64,000 nt of DNA, taken from assembly GCA_040218415.1 (NCBI GenBank), contig JAVJRN010000072.1:62001-126000 (forward strand), written 5' to 3'. Made by a program: the position numbers and the translations under genes. How positions within the stretch are numbered: the first letter of the stretch is position 1; each line of letters starts with the position of its first letter. Below the pieces are notes generated by a model. The model was not told where the DNA came from. It searched no databases and was given only the letters and a program-made list of their open reading frames with translations. This DNA comes from JAVJRN01 sp040218415. Lineage in GTDB: Bacteria; Bacteroidota; Bacteroidia; Cytophagales; Cyclobacteriaceae. Positions 54,500 through 63,112 of this stretch are shown one piece after another.

Positions 54500-56602
54500 A
54501 TGAAGCAAACCATTTTAATTCTATTCAACTTTATCGTTTTATGCTCGTCATCCTTTTGCCAATCTGAATATATTTCGTTTGGCGGAACAAGTTCGGATTT
54601 GAAGCAAATCATAAATGAACTCAATGATACAGGTACAATCACGATAAAAGGAGATTTTGAGATTGAAAGTGATATCACGATACCCGAAGGGATTGAGCTG
54701 AGAGTATTTAGAGGTAATCAATTTAAAATAGCACAAAATATCAAACTGATCATCAATGGAAGCATTGACGCTGGATTATTTCAAATTTTCGGTGGTCAAG
54801 GAGCCGTTTTAGGAAACATTAGAACTAATTACATATACCCACAATGGTTTGGAGCTAAGGGAAGTGATTTAAGTGATTGTACTTATGCATTTCAACAAGC
54901 CGTTGATTTAGTAGAGAGCCAAAATGGAGGCGTATTGTATATTCCAAAAGGAACCTACTCTCTTTCAAGTATTAAAATATCTAAAGCTTTAACGATTATT
55001 GGGGAGGGGAATCATCAGATCTCCAATATTTCACCTGCTAATTCTTATGGGTTGGTTTTGAAGGATTTGCCAAGCACCACAATTTTAATCCATAATTCAA
55101 CGAAGCTTCCTCTGATAGATATTGACGTATCCAGAAAAACTTCGGGAATAAAGCTTTCGGGGTTGTTATTTTATCAAGACCATGGAGATTATTCCAATAT
55201 CGTTGAGTATCCATATATCATTGATGACGGTAATTCGAGCTCTTATTTATCTGGGGTTATCATTGAGAATTGTATGTTTCCCAATACCTATCAAGGTATA
55301 AAGCTACATCACACGGAAAGATTTCATATTGAAAAAATAAATGGGGATTTTTTTCAAAACTTTCTTAATGTGAAAACGATCAAGGACGTATCTAAGATAG
55401 AAGATATTCACTTGTGGAATTTTTCGAAAAGCACTGCCGGATTAAATCATCGAAGGAGTTTGGAAAGTGACTATGCACTAAAAATAGATGATGCAGATGA
55501 AGTGTTTATGGAACGAATTTTTATTTGGGATAGAAGGTATGGAATCCATTTGAATGAATGTTGGGGTAAGATTTCCAATTATACGGCAGATGCCGTAGGT
55601 AAAGCGCTTCACATTCAGAACCCTAAACCTTTCAATTTTGTAGGATCAAATATTACGATTAATTCGGGAAGTGCAGCCTCTGATGTAAGAGCTGCGATTA
55701 CAATCAGTGGTTATGAGAACGGATCCATTGTTAATGGCAAGTTGGTAAAACGAAGTGATAAACTTATAGATGTCACATTAAGTAATATTTCAATTTGGTA
55801 TGCTAAAAATGCGGGTTTAGATTTTGCCTATCAATCAGGGATTCTCGTAGATGATCCCTATCTCAATTTTAGGCTATCAAACTGCAATATTAAATATGCT
55901 AAAAACGAAGGTGTTCTGATAGAGAAAGCCAAGTATGTTAGTCTAGACAGACTATTATTTACAAACTATTTCCCCAATCAAAGTTCACTCATTAACAACA
56001 TGAAAACTGTTGGTATTAGAAATGAATCGAATGAAGCCTATATTGAAATTTCTTCCTTGTTTAATGACGCATTAAAATTCGTTTATGATGGATATAGCGA
56101 AAAACTAACGGCACCTACCAAAAGAAATCTGCTCAATCCCAATTTGAAAATCCAAAAATCCCAATTATGGGCTAATGCTGTTGAGTTTTCAGATTTAGCT
56201 GATGATGGCCGATCATATTATAAAGTAAACTCATCTTCCCAGCATACATCCGACTGGCAAGGGCTTAAAGTGAATTATTTTGATGACCTAAGTACAGAAC
56301 TAATTGCGGGGAAATACTTATATGGCGTGACTTATAAAAACATCACTAATTTGACCATGTATGATCGACAGGATGATGCTAGAATATTCAACTTGACATT
56401 ATCTGATGGTGAAAGTTTGAACAATCATCATTTGTATGTTAACACCAAAAGTTCTAAAGCTTGGAGAACTTCAATAGTGAATATTGATGTGAAAAACAGA
56501 AGACTCTTTGCGCCACCCAACTATGGAAGAAACTTTACGGGAGAAATGTGGATTAACGAAATTTTCCTGATTCAGTCAAACTCTTTCCATTTGCCAGATT
56601 GA
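54500..56602 (+). CDS. Secreted pectate-lyase-like beta-helix protein
   Basis: A 700-residue secreted protein (signal ending SSSFCQSEY). YPQWFGAKGSDLSDCTYAFQ and GGVLYIPKGTYSLSSIKISK form the Pectate_lyase_3 / right-handed beta-helix start. Repeating coils continue to about residue 520 (IEDIHLWNF, MERIFIWDRRYG, LSNISIWYAKNAG). The last 150 or so residues are a separate domain that could bind carbohydrate. It probably degrades or binds a polysaccharide. The substrate is not identifiable, and no sus-like genes adjoin it. Confidence 0.85.
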   Translation: MKQTILILFNFIVLCSSSFCQSEYISFGGTSSDLKQIINELNDTGTITIKGDFEIESDITIPEGIELRVFRGNQFKIAQNIKLIINGSIDAGLFQIFGGQGAVLGNIRTNYIYPQWFGAKGSDLSDCTYAFQQAVDLVESQNGGVLYIPKGTYSLSSIKISKALTIIGEGNHQISNISPANSYGLVLKDLPSTTILIHNSTKLPLIDIDVSRKTSGIKLSGLLFYQDHGDYSNIVEYPYIIDDGNSSSYLSGVIIENCMFPNTYQGIKLHHTERFHIEKINGDFFQNFLNVKTIKDVSKIEDIHLWNFSKSTAGLNHRRSLESDYALKIDDADEVFMERIFIWDRRYGIHLNECWGKISNYTADAVGKALHIQNPKPFNFVGSNITINSGSAASDVRAAITISGYENGSIVNGKLVKRSDKLIDVTLSNISIWYAKNAGLDFAYQSGILVDDPYLNFRLSNCNIKYAKNEGVLIEKAKYVSLDRLLFTNYFPNQSSLINNMKTVGIRNESNEAYIEISSLFNDALKFVYDGYSEKLTAPTKRNLLNPNLKIQKSQLWANAVEFSDLADDGRSYYKVNSSSQHTSDWQGLKVNYFDDLSTELIAGKYLYGVTYKNITNLTMYDRQDDARIFNLTLSDGESLNNHHLYVNTKSSKAWRTSIVNIDVKNRRLFAPPNYGRNFTGEMWINEIFLIQSNSFHLPD

Positions 56603-56727
56603 TGGAAACTCACATGTACCTTCGATTAAAGGAATACCCAGAATGGATCATTCGCGTTGAGTTTTAATACCCTTTTATTACTGAATAAGATTGGCATTAT
56701 GGCTATTTCATCAAGTCAGTTTGTTGG

Positions 56728-57732
56728 TTATGCTACTTTCTGAAAGGTAATGATGGCCAATTGGTTTTCTTGATCTATTTCTTTTTGGGTCACCTGATAG
56801 CCATGGTTTAACCAAGCGTATCGGTGTTTATGGTCGTTATAATAGGCATTGCTCCAAAATGCATATTGAGGATTAAATGCCCAAGGAGGCAGGGTACTTC
56901 CCAATATATCAGCCATATCATCGGAGGTGAGTTTTACTGTTTTTTCATTTATTCCTGAAAAGTAAGCAGATAGTTTAGCATATCGCGACGCTGATGTAAT
57001 GACTACATTTGGGCAATCTTTGGTGTTGCTTATTTCACCTATCGAAACGTCGAAATCTACGTTGAACCCATTTTTTTGAAAAAGAAAATATTCCAGTTGT
57101 TCCTTTTTATGAGCATAACGTTTGTGCCACATTTTTAATTGGAGCAAATAGACTCTGTAAGCGTTTACTGGATTTTGATAGATATAGGAGGGGTTGAAGT
57201 TTTTCAATAAAAAGTGAAGCGACCTAGCCACGCGAAGGTCAAGAATAAAAGCTCTTTCCTGCATATTAAGAGATAAAAAGTAGAGCAGCTTGGACGCGAA
57301 ACTCACGCCAAGATTGTTGGTGGCGAGAAGGCTTTTTAATGATTCAATGACATTTCCATCATTGAGCTTTATGATAGCTGCCTCCAAATTGTCAAGAACT
57401 CCATCTTCAATGAATTTATTTACCCGATATGGGCCATATCCTGCTGGGCGTAAATCATCTCCGCTACCAAATCCCCACAACATGATTGCGAAGAATTTCC
57501 TTTGGATTGACACATCATCGTTGCAATATTCGAACAATGACTTTCTTGATATTTGACCTTGGAAGAATTCATGGATGCTTTCAAGGTCCTCAGCGTATTT
57601 TTCGATAGCCGTTATCCAACTATCAATGTTATAAGTGAGTACTTGACCCATTGGATCAAGACTTTCAATTTCTTCTTTGAATTCCTCGAGCATCTGATTT
57701 TTGACTAAATTCTCTTTGAGTAATTTATTCAT
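56728..57732 (-). CDS. Probable OGG-fold DNA glycosylase-like protein
   Basis: A 334-residue protein, helix-rich, no signal. LATNNLGVSFASKLLYFLSL then FILDLRVARSL looks like the helix-hairpin-helix/GPD core of 8-oxoguanine glycosylases, where GVGTK...D carries the catalytic lysine and aspartate. Here Lys148 and Asp165 stand 17 residues apart; in human OGG1 the pair is 19 apart. The upstream LWGFGSGDDLRPAGYGPYR may form a base or substrate pocket. Identity is inferred from this short pattern only; no homology search was run. Relatives occur in bacterial defence loci, and this gene borders a repeat-rich gene-poor stretch. Confidence 0.5.
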   Translation of the reverse strand: MNKLLKENLVKNQMLEEFKEEIESLDPMGQVLTYNIDSWITAIEKYAEDLESIHEFFQGQISRKSLFEYCNDDVSIQRKFFAIMLWGFGSGDDLRPAGYGPYRVNKFIEDGVLDNLEAAIIKLNDGNVIESLKSLLATNNLGVSFASKLLYFLSLNMQERAFILDLRVARSLHFLLKNFNPSYIYQNPVNAYRVYLLQLKMWHKRYAHKKEQLEYFLFQKNGFNVDFDVSIGEISNTKDCPNVVITSASRYAKLSAYFSGINEKTVKLTSDDMADILGSTLPPWAFNPQYAFWSNAYYNDHKHRYAWLNHGYQVTQKEIDQENQLAIITFQKVA

Positions 57733-57854
57733 TTCCGATACCTTAAAAATCTTATGCTGCGATTAATCTTTCCTACTTTTCGATGAATACTACTTATTTG
57801 AGGTATGGTTGGGAATTGGGGAGATCCATTTGGCACAAATGTTTGAAGTAAAGT

Positions 57855-57972
57855 AAGTAAGTCAGGCTTTGCCCGTCGCGAGTAGGGAACTGGAGCCGAT
57901 GTGAAAGATTAACGTGCAGAATTAACCGTAACCTGTCGAAAAAAATGTAATACCCAGTCTATAGATTCGATT
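57855..57972. repeat. Second dispersed repeat, copy 1 (pair with 59539-59669)
   Basis: Shares three blocks in the same order with copy 2: GTCAGGCTTTGCC (57861-57873), TGGAGCCG (57891-57898) and CAGTCTATA-GATTCGA (57955-57970). Spacing differs slightly, so the copies have drifted with indels. On the minus strand CGGCTCCA resembles a tRNA 3' end, but no cloverleaf forms. Confidence 0.55.
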
Positions 57973-58097
57973 CATATTTTGCCGTATGCATCACGTTGTT
58001 TGACCAATAATTCATTTTTGATTCTGTCAGGTTACCATAGGGTGATTTGACCTTCCATTTTTATGAGCTCTTGTTTCGGTTTGTTGTTTTTTCCTGA

Positions 58098-58295
58098 TCT
58101 TCAAAAAGTAGTGAAATCTGCAAAACTGGGGATGTCAATGCGAGCGGTTCAGGATTCAATACTACGATTACCATTCAGTGGAATGCCAGCGATGAAGATG
58201 GCGCTTTTGATCAATATAAAAACCTGAGCTCGATTAATAAAACATTGAAATCAGCGTTAAAATCATCTTTGCGAAATAATAACCGATTAAAATGA
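58098..58295 (+). pseudogene. Orphan C-terminal coding fragment
   Basis: A 65-codon open frame just after a TGA, ending in TGA at 58293. The translation includes TGDVNASGSGFNTTITIQWN and then NASDEDGAFDQYKNLSSIN, ending SALKSSLRNNNRLK. It has no plausible start and looks like the last part of a secreted or surface protein. Its final portion is the repeated element also found at 53206, where the frame stops 7 residues earlier. It is probably a relic of a multi-copy gene family in this genome. Confidence 0.5.
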
Positions 58296-58409
58296 GGTTT
58301 TTATTGAAGCAATCTCACCTTTCTGGCAGATTGCTTCAATTTTCTGATCTTTTCAAGCTTAAAAAATAGCGCGTTGATTCTTGAACGAATGCGGAACAAT
58401 CGAACGCAG
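58227..58409 (+). repeat. Dispersed repeat, copy 2 (pair with 53206-53388)
   Basis: Same element as copy 1, with a perfect 13-bp stem (58303-58315 and 58328-58340), a 12-base loop and TTTTC after it, like a terminator. It covers the end of the coding relic at 58098-58295, so the repeat is a gene tail plus its terminator. Confidence 0.8.
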
Positions 58410-58621
58410 GTTAATAGGTATATCCCAAAAAGGTTCTTACGGATATTGGAAACCAGTAACGAGCAATTTAAGTGCGAGTGACTTGTCCTGAAATAGGTTT
58501 ACATATAAAAGTGGAAAGATTCAACCGAAAATAAACGGGAAAGCGACTTTTTATCTATCCATCCAAAAAGGAGCTAATTTGGATCAATTAAACTTACGAT
58601 ACCGGTTTACTCTGGTTTGAT

Positions 58622-59038
58622 TTAGCTACTTGTCTTAAGTAAATATCTGAAGATGTCCTTGCTAGATACTATTCCTACCAGTTCACCATTGTCAATGATC
58701 GGTAAGCAATGGAAAGACACTTGACTAAAGATTTTTACTGCTTCCATGATGCTGTCTTTTGAAGAGAGAAAAGTAATGTTCTTGGTCATTACCTCATCTA
58801 TGGAGAGCGTTTTGAAAATGATGCTATCCTCAAGCTTTTCGCCAAGATAATCACAGATATAGCTTACTTGTTGGATATCGGTTCTACTAATGAGCCCAAC
58901 AAGCTTTTCTCCATCTTTCACAGGTAGGTGGTTAATATTCCATTCATCCATAAGATTCCTTACCTCTATCAGTGGCTCGTTGACAGCTATAGAACGCACT
59001 TGTTCAGTCATTACTTTAGACACAGGAATTAATTTCAT
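58622..59038 (-). CDS. Two-CBS-domain protein
   Basis: A 138-residue protein made of two CBS motifs: PVSKVMTEQVRSIAVNEPLI...NHLPVKDGEKLVGLISRTDI and SIDEVMTKNITFLSSKDSIM...HCLPIIDNGELVGIVSSKDI (each given in two parts). Such stand-alone pairs bind adenosine nucleotides such as AMP or ATP and regulate partner proteins. The partner is unknown; the gene stands alone in a gene-poor region. Confidence 0.9.
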   Translation of the reverse strand: MKLIPVSKVMTEQVRSIAVNEPLIEVRNLMDEWNINHLPVKDGEKLVGLISRTDIQQVSYICDYLGEKLEDSIIFKTLSIDEVMTKNITFLSSKDSIMEAVKIFSQVSFHCLPIIDNGELVGIVSSKDIFRYLLKTSS

Positions 59039-59521
59039 AGGCTTAAGGGTCTTTTTTAGTTTAAATGTAGGGTCTTTTTTATTTTAAATGTAGTTGCTAC
59101 AAGTAAGAATAAATTCCTATTCGGTGGCGAACGGGAAAAAATTGTGATTAACAAGCATTTAGACTTATGTAGCGCAAGTCTTTCCGCCGATATTTTTAGG
59201 CCTGAAATTTAGTTGTATTCATTTGGTAAACGATCGGAATGTTGTTTCAACTTTTTTTCAGGCTATCAGAGTCCTAGCGTCGCACTTTTCGTGAGGGAAC
59301 CATTTGATTGGTTTCTGTAGGGAGAGCAGTACTCATTTCAGATCGCATGTGGTCTATCGCGACGGATAATTAGGTGAAAGCTGCCCAAATTTGATGAAAT
59401 GAAAGTGGAAAAATGCTAGATCGGTGCTCTCCAATCCGCTGTTCTAACTTGGTAGTGTACCGCTTTTGTAATCTAATAGCCTAGCCGGCCGCATCGGCTC
59501 GCTTAGTGTGAAAGCCAAAAG

Positions 59522-59554
59522 AAAGCCTGACCTATAATAAATAAGTCAGGCTTT
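59522..59554 (-). terminator. Terminator-like hairpin without an upstream gene
   Basis: Perfect 10-bp stem AAAGCCTGAC/GTCAGGCTTT, 13-base loop, T-rich after it on the minus strand. No intact minus-strand gene precedes it, so it may mark a lost RNA or gene. Confidence 0.5.
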
Positions 59555-59669
59555 GCCTGTGGAGCCGGAGGGGCTTAATATTGTTTCGAAACCTATTGAA
59601 TACAGTGTTGTTAGTTTTGAAACCCAATGCAGTGAAACAAAGGTGAAACTCAGTCTACAGGATTCGAAC
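59539..59669. repeat. Second dispersed repeat, copy 2 (pair with 57855-57972)
   Basis: Blocks GTCAGGCTTTGCC (59545-59557), TGGAGCCG (59560-59567) and CAGTCTACAGGATTCGA (59651-59667), in the same order as copy 1. The minus strand reads GGTTCGAATCC, a tRNA T-loop-like motif, about 90 bases before CGGCTCCA. No tRNA can be folded from them. Confidence 0.55.
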
Positions 59670-59801
59670 CTTTGGAGATATTTTTATTTTTTCTGATTTG
59701 TTTGAAGTTGATACGGGAGCATTCCGCTAGGAAAATATTTCAAAAAGTATCGCTGTTTATAACCTTTAATCGCAGGGCGATAGCCTAATAGGTCTAATTC
59801 C

Positions 59802-59845
59802 CCGATGCTCTGCGTCGGAAGCTAGGGTCAAGGGTTCTACCCTTG
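59802..59845. repeat. Twin triloop hairpins
   Basis: Two adjacent 7-bp hairpins, both with the triloop TCT: CCGATGC/GCGTCGG (59802-59818) and CAAGGGT/ACCCTTG (59829-59845). They may be REP-like elements or part of a small RNA. Confidence 0.45.
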
Positions 59846-60171
59846 GGTTTAATACCATTTATTAAACGATCAAACGTCGAGAGATTTCTTTAATCACGCT
59901 AAATACACTTGACTTTTATCGCCAATTCTTTAATTCAAATACACTATTTCCAAACAAAATGTACTTGGGATCGCATTCTTAGCAGCTAAGCACCGAGTCA
60001 TACTCTGGATGCATCAATACTTAAATGCTGTGGAATAGTCTTCCGTGAATTTGCTCCTCTTCCTATTTATGATCAAGTTTTGCATCTGAAATTTTAATCA
60101 TTCTTCCCCGGTTAGACGATTGATTCTAATTAAAATCAATTACATTCATTTTTTATGACGAATTTTTTTTC

Positions 60172-62919
60172 ATGAGGAAACTACTTGTATTTATCACCTT
60201 GATTATCGTGGCGGCATGTTCGCAAAGTCCACAATCTAAGTTCAGAATAGGTTTTTCACAGTGCACATCCTATGATAACTGGAGAAAATCAATGAATGCG
60301 GAAATGGAAAGGGAGCTGACTTTCCATGATGATCTTTCACTTGTAATAAAAGATGCAGAAGGAGATAATCAGCGACAAATTGAACACATTCGGGAGTTTA
60401 TTGCGTCAAACATTGACCTGTTGATCGTCTCTCCAAATGAAGCAGGTCCTATAACGCAGATAGTAGAAGAAGCATACAATCGCGGTATCCCCGTTGTGCT
60501 GCTTGATCGTAAAACAGAGTCGAAGTTTTATACATCTTTTGTCGGTGCAGATAATTATGAAATTGGGAAAATTGCTGGTAATCTGGCAGTGAACTATTTG
60601 AAGAGTAAAGGACAGATCATAGAGGTCAAAGGATTGCAGGGCTCCACACCATTTATTGGGAGGCATTTGGGTTTTAAGGAAGTCATTTCCACATATCCGG
60701 GCATTACAGTTTCTGAAGTTGATGGTGATTGGGGGGAAACTGGTACTGCTAAACAACAGTTTTTAGAACTTGTCGAAAATACCGATGTGGATATCGTTTT
60801 TTGTCATAATGATATCATGGCGCTGGAGGCTTATAGAGCATATAGTAAGTTAAAAAGGTCAAATCAATTAAGGATAATTGGTGTAGATGGTTTGCCAGGC
60901 CCAACGGGTGGAATTCAGTTAGTAAGTGAAGGTATTATGGAAGCTACGGTCCTTTATCCTACTGGAGGAGCTCAGGCTATTCAGGTAGCATCAAATATTT
61001 TAAATGCACGACCCTTTCAAAAGGACAATATTCTTGCGACCACAGTGATTGATAGCACCAATGTTCGGGTTATGCAGATGCAAACCAATCAAATCATTTC
61101 TCATCAAAATGACATTATTCGACTGAGTGAAAAGTTGAGTTGGCAAAAATCAGTATTCCGAAATCAACAGTTCGTGCTGTATTCCATTACGTTGCTTCTA
61201 CTTATATGTATTACGCTGTTGATCTTCACTTATCGTTTTTTAAAAGAGAGACGAAAGACAAATGATAGTTTAAGAATCAAAAATGAGGAAATAGTCAAAC
61301 AGAGAAATGAGGTGGTAGAACTGGCGACTAAAGCCGAAGAAGCCAATCAAGCCAAGTTGAAATTCTTCACGAATATATCACATGAGTTTCGCACGCCATT
61401 GACACTCATAATGGGGCCTTTGGATGATCTGCTGAGATTAAATATTGAAGACAGGTATAGGAAAGACCTGAAGCTCATCCAGAAAAACGCGCTAAGGCTT
61501 TTGCGCCTCATCAATCAGCTGATGGATTTTCGAAAGATTGAGAATGGAAAGATGCCAGTAAGGGCATCAGAAAACGAGTTTGTGGCTTTTCTAAGAGATA
61601 TATCCGCCTCGTTTGAAAAGATTGCTTTATCAAGAAATATTGTTTTCAATTTTATTACCGACACACCCAAAGTTATGGTCTGGTTTGACACGAGCATGGT
61701 TGATAAAGTCTTTTTTAATCTCTATTCCAATGCTTTCAAATTTACTCACGACTATGGCAGGATAAGCACTAAAATTGATGTAGATGAGCTGAGAAACCAG
61801 GTCACCATTGTAGTAGAAGATAATGGACAAGGTATGTCAAGAGAGCATGTAGAGCATGCATTTGACCGGTTCTATCAAGGAGAGAATTTTCAGGCGCAGG
61901 GTACAGGCTTGGGGCTTTCTTTATCTAAGGAATTGTTAGAATTAAACCACGGGAGGATCATAGTAAAAAGCGAGAAGGATATTGGTACCCGGTTTGAAAT
62001 TACCCTTATGCTGGGAAAATCCCATTTTCAGGAAACAGAAATCCAGGCGTTAGCCAGTGAACATTTGTTTTATGAAGATGAAACCTTGCTCAATCTCACT
62101 GACAGCCTTTTTGTTGACGAAAGTGTGAAATCAGAGAAGTATGTTTCTGATAAAGAATTTACTGTGCTCATTATAGATGATCATGCGGAAATTCGAGGTA
62201 TGTTGGAAAGAAGTCTGTCAGATGAATTTGTGATTCTATTAGCAGAAGATGGGCAGGTTGGGATAAAAAAGGCCAGAGAGAAAGTGCCCGATCTGATTAT
62301 CAGCGACATAATGATGGCTAAAACTGATGGCATAGAAGTTTTAAAATCGTTAAAAGCAGATATAAAAACGTCTCATATACCAGTTATCATGATTACGGCT
62401 AAAAATACATTGGAAGATAAGTTAAAGTCGATCAAGGCTGGTGCTGACGATTGTATTACAAAGCCTTTCAACTTAGACCTTCTCAAAGAAAGGATTAGAA
62501 CCACACTCCAAAATCGCCAAAAATTGAGAGAACATTATGTTCATGAGTTACCTTCCGAGACTAGGCTAACAGGCTCTTCTTTGGATAAGAAGTTCATCAA
62601 TGATTTTAGTCTTACTGTAGAGGAACATCTTTCCGATAGCAATCTCTCAGCCAATGAACTTGCTGAAATGTTGGCCCTTTCACGTGTTCAGCTATATCGA
62701 AAGGTAAAAGCGCTGCTTGGCTACAGTGTCAATGAATATATTGTGCATATGCGCTTGAAAAAAGCCAGGCATTTGTTGACCACTTCTAACAAGCCTATTT
62801 CAGAGATTGCTACACATTCAGGGTTCAAATCTGCAGCCTATTTCTCAACGTTATTCAAATCACAGGTGGGTCTTTCTCCCAAGGAATATAAAACGGAACA
62901 CTTTTCAGGAGTGAAATGA
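60172..62919 (+). CDS. Hybrid two-component sensor-regulator with sugar-binding input and AraC output
   Basis: A 915-residue single-chain signalling protein. The N-terminus is lipoprotein-like (IVAACSQSPQ). A Peripla_BP_4 domain (about 25-300, with IVEEAYNRGIPVVLLDRKTE) would bind a sugar in the periplasm. A membrane helix (about 340-360) precedes HisKA with phospho-acceptor His404 (ISHEFRTPL), then an ATPase with GTGLGLSLSKELL, a receiver (Asp712 in LIISDIMMAKTDG) and an AraC-type helix-turn-helix at the end (LYRKVKALLGYSVNEYIV, ATHSGFKSAAYFSTLFK). It likely activates the adjacent sugar transporter when its ligand binds. Confidence 0.95.
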   Translation: MRKLLVFITLIIVAACSQSPQSKFRIGFSQCTSYDNWRKSMNAEMERELTFHDDLSLVIKDAEGDNQRQIEHIREFIASNIDLLIVSPNEAGPITQIVEEAYNRGIPVVLLDRKTESKFYTSFVGADNYEIGKIAGNLAVNYLKSKGQIIEVKGLQGSTPFIGRHLGFKEVISTYPGITVSEVDGDWGETGTAKQQFLELVENTDVDIVFCHNDIMALEAYRAYSKLKRSNQLRIIGVDGLPGPTGGIQLVSEGIMEATVLYPTGGAQAIQVASNILNARPFQKDNILATTVIDSTNVRVMQMQTNQIISHQNDIIRLSEKLSWQKSVFRNQQFVLYSITLLLLICITLLIFTYRFLKERRKTNDSLRIKNEEIVKQRNEVVELATKAEEANQAKLKFFTNISHEFRTPLTLIMGPLDDLLRLNIEDRYRKDLKLIQKNALRLLRLINQLMDFRKIENGKMPVRASENEFVAFLRDISASFEKIALSRNIVFNFITDTPKVMVWFDTSMVDKVFFNLYSNAFKFTHDYGRISTKIDVDELRNQVTIVVEDNGQGMSREHVEHAFDRFYQGENFQAQGTGLGLSLSKELLELNHGRIIVKSEKDIGTRFEITLMLGKSHFQETEIQALASEHLFYEDETLLNLTDSLFVDESVKSEKYVSDKEFTVLIIDDHAEIRGMLERSLSDEFVILLAEDGQVGIKKAREKVPDLIISDIMMAKTDGIEVLKSLKADIKTSHIPVIMITAKNTLEDKLKSIKAGADDCITKPFNLDLLKERIRTTLQNRQKLREHYVHELPSETRLTGSSLDKKFINDFSLTVEEHLSDSNLSANELAEMLALSRVQLYRKVKALLGYSVNEYIVHMRLKKARHLLTTSNKPISEIATHSGFKSAAYFSTLFKSQVGLSPKEYKTEHFSGVK

Positions 62920-63112
62920 AACAAATCAGCAATTTTGATACAATAACGAAAGTCTGAATTTGAATTTTGTAAAAAATACACGTGGAAATACGCTCATTAA
63001 ATCATTATTTCAATGCAAGCATCGATTTGATATGATTTTGTAAAAAATAGATACTACTCAAAAAGTGGGCTGTTCAGTGCGCACATAGCTTTGAATAAAT
63101 TTTAAAGCGAAA

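Larger units (their letters stand above)
57733..58621. other. Gene-poor region with repeats and a coding relic
   Basis: About 890 bases with no intact gene. It contains repeat copies at 57855-57972 and 58227-58409 and the coding relic at 58098-58295. The rest shows nothing recognisable. Confidence 0.65.
59039..60171. other. Gene-poor region, about 1.1 kb, with repeats and hairpins
   Basis: No intact gene on either strand. It includes a hairpin (59522-59554), repeat copy 59539-59669 and twin hairpins at 59802-59845. The segment from about 59270 to 59470 is GC-richer and may be a decayed gene, but nothing is recognised. An inverted repeat ATTGATT/AATCAAT (60119-60125, 60134-60140) lies 32 bases before the next gene and could be an operator. 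Confidence 0.6.

Noticed and set aside
59560..59669. A tRNA on the minus strand
   Set aside because: T-loop-like and 3'-end-like motifs are present but 90 bases apart, with no matching acceptor, D or anticodon arms.
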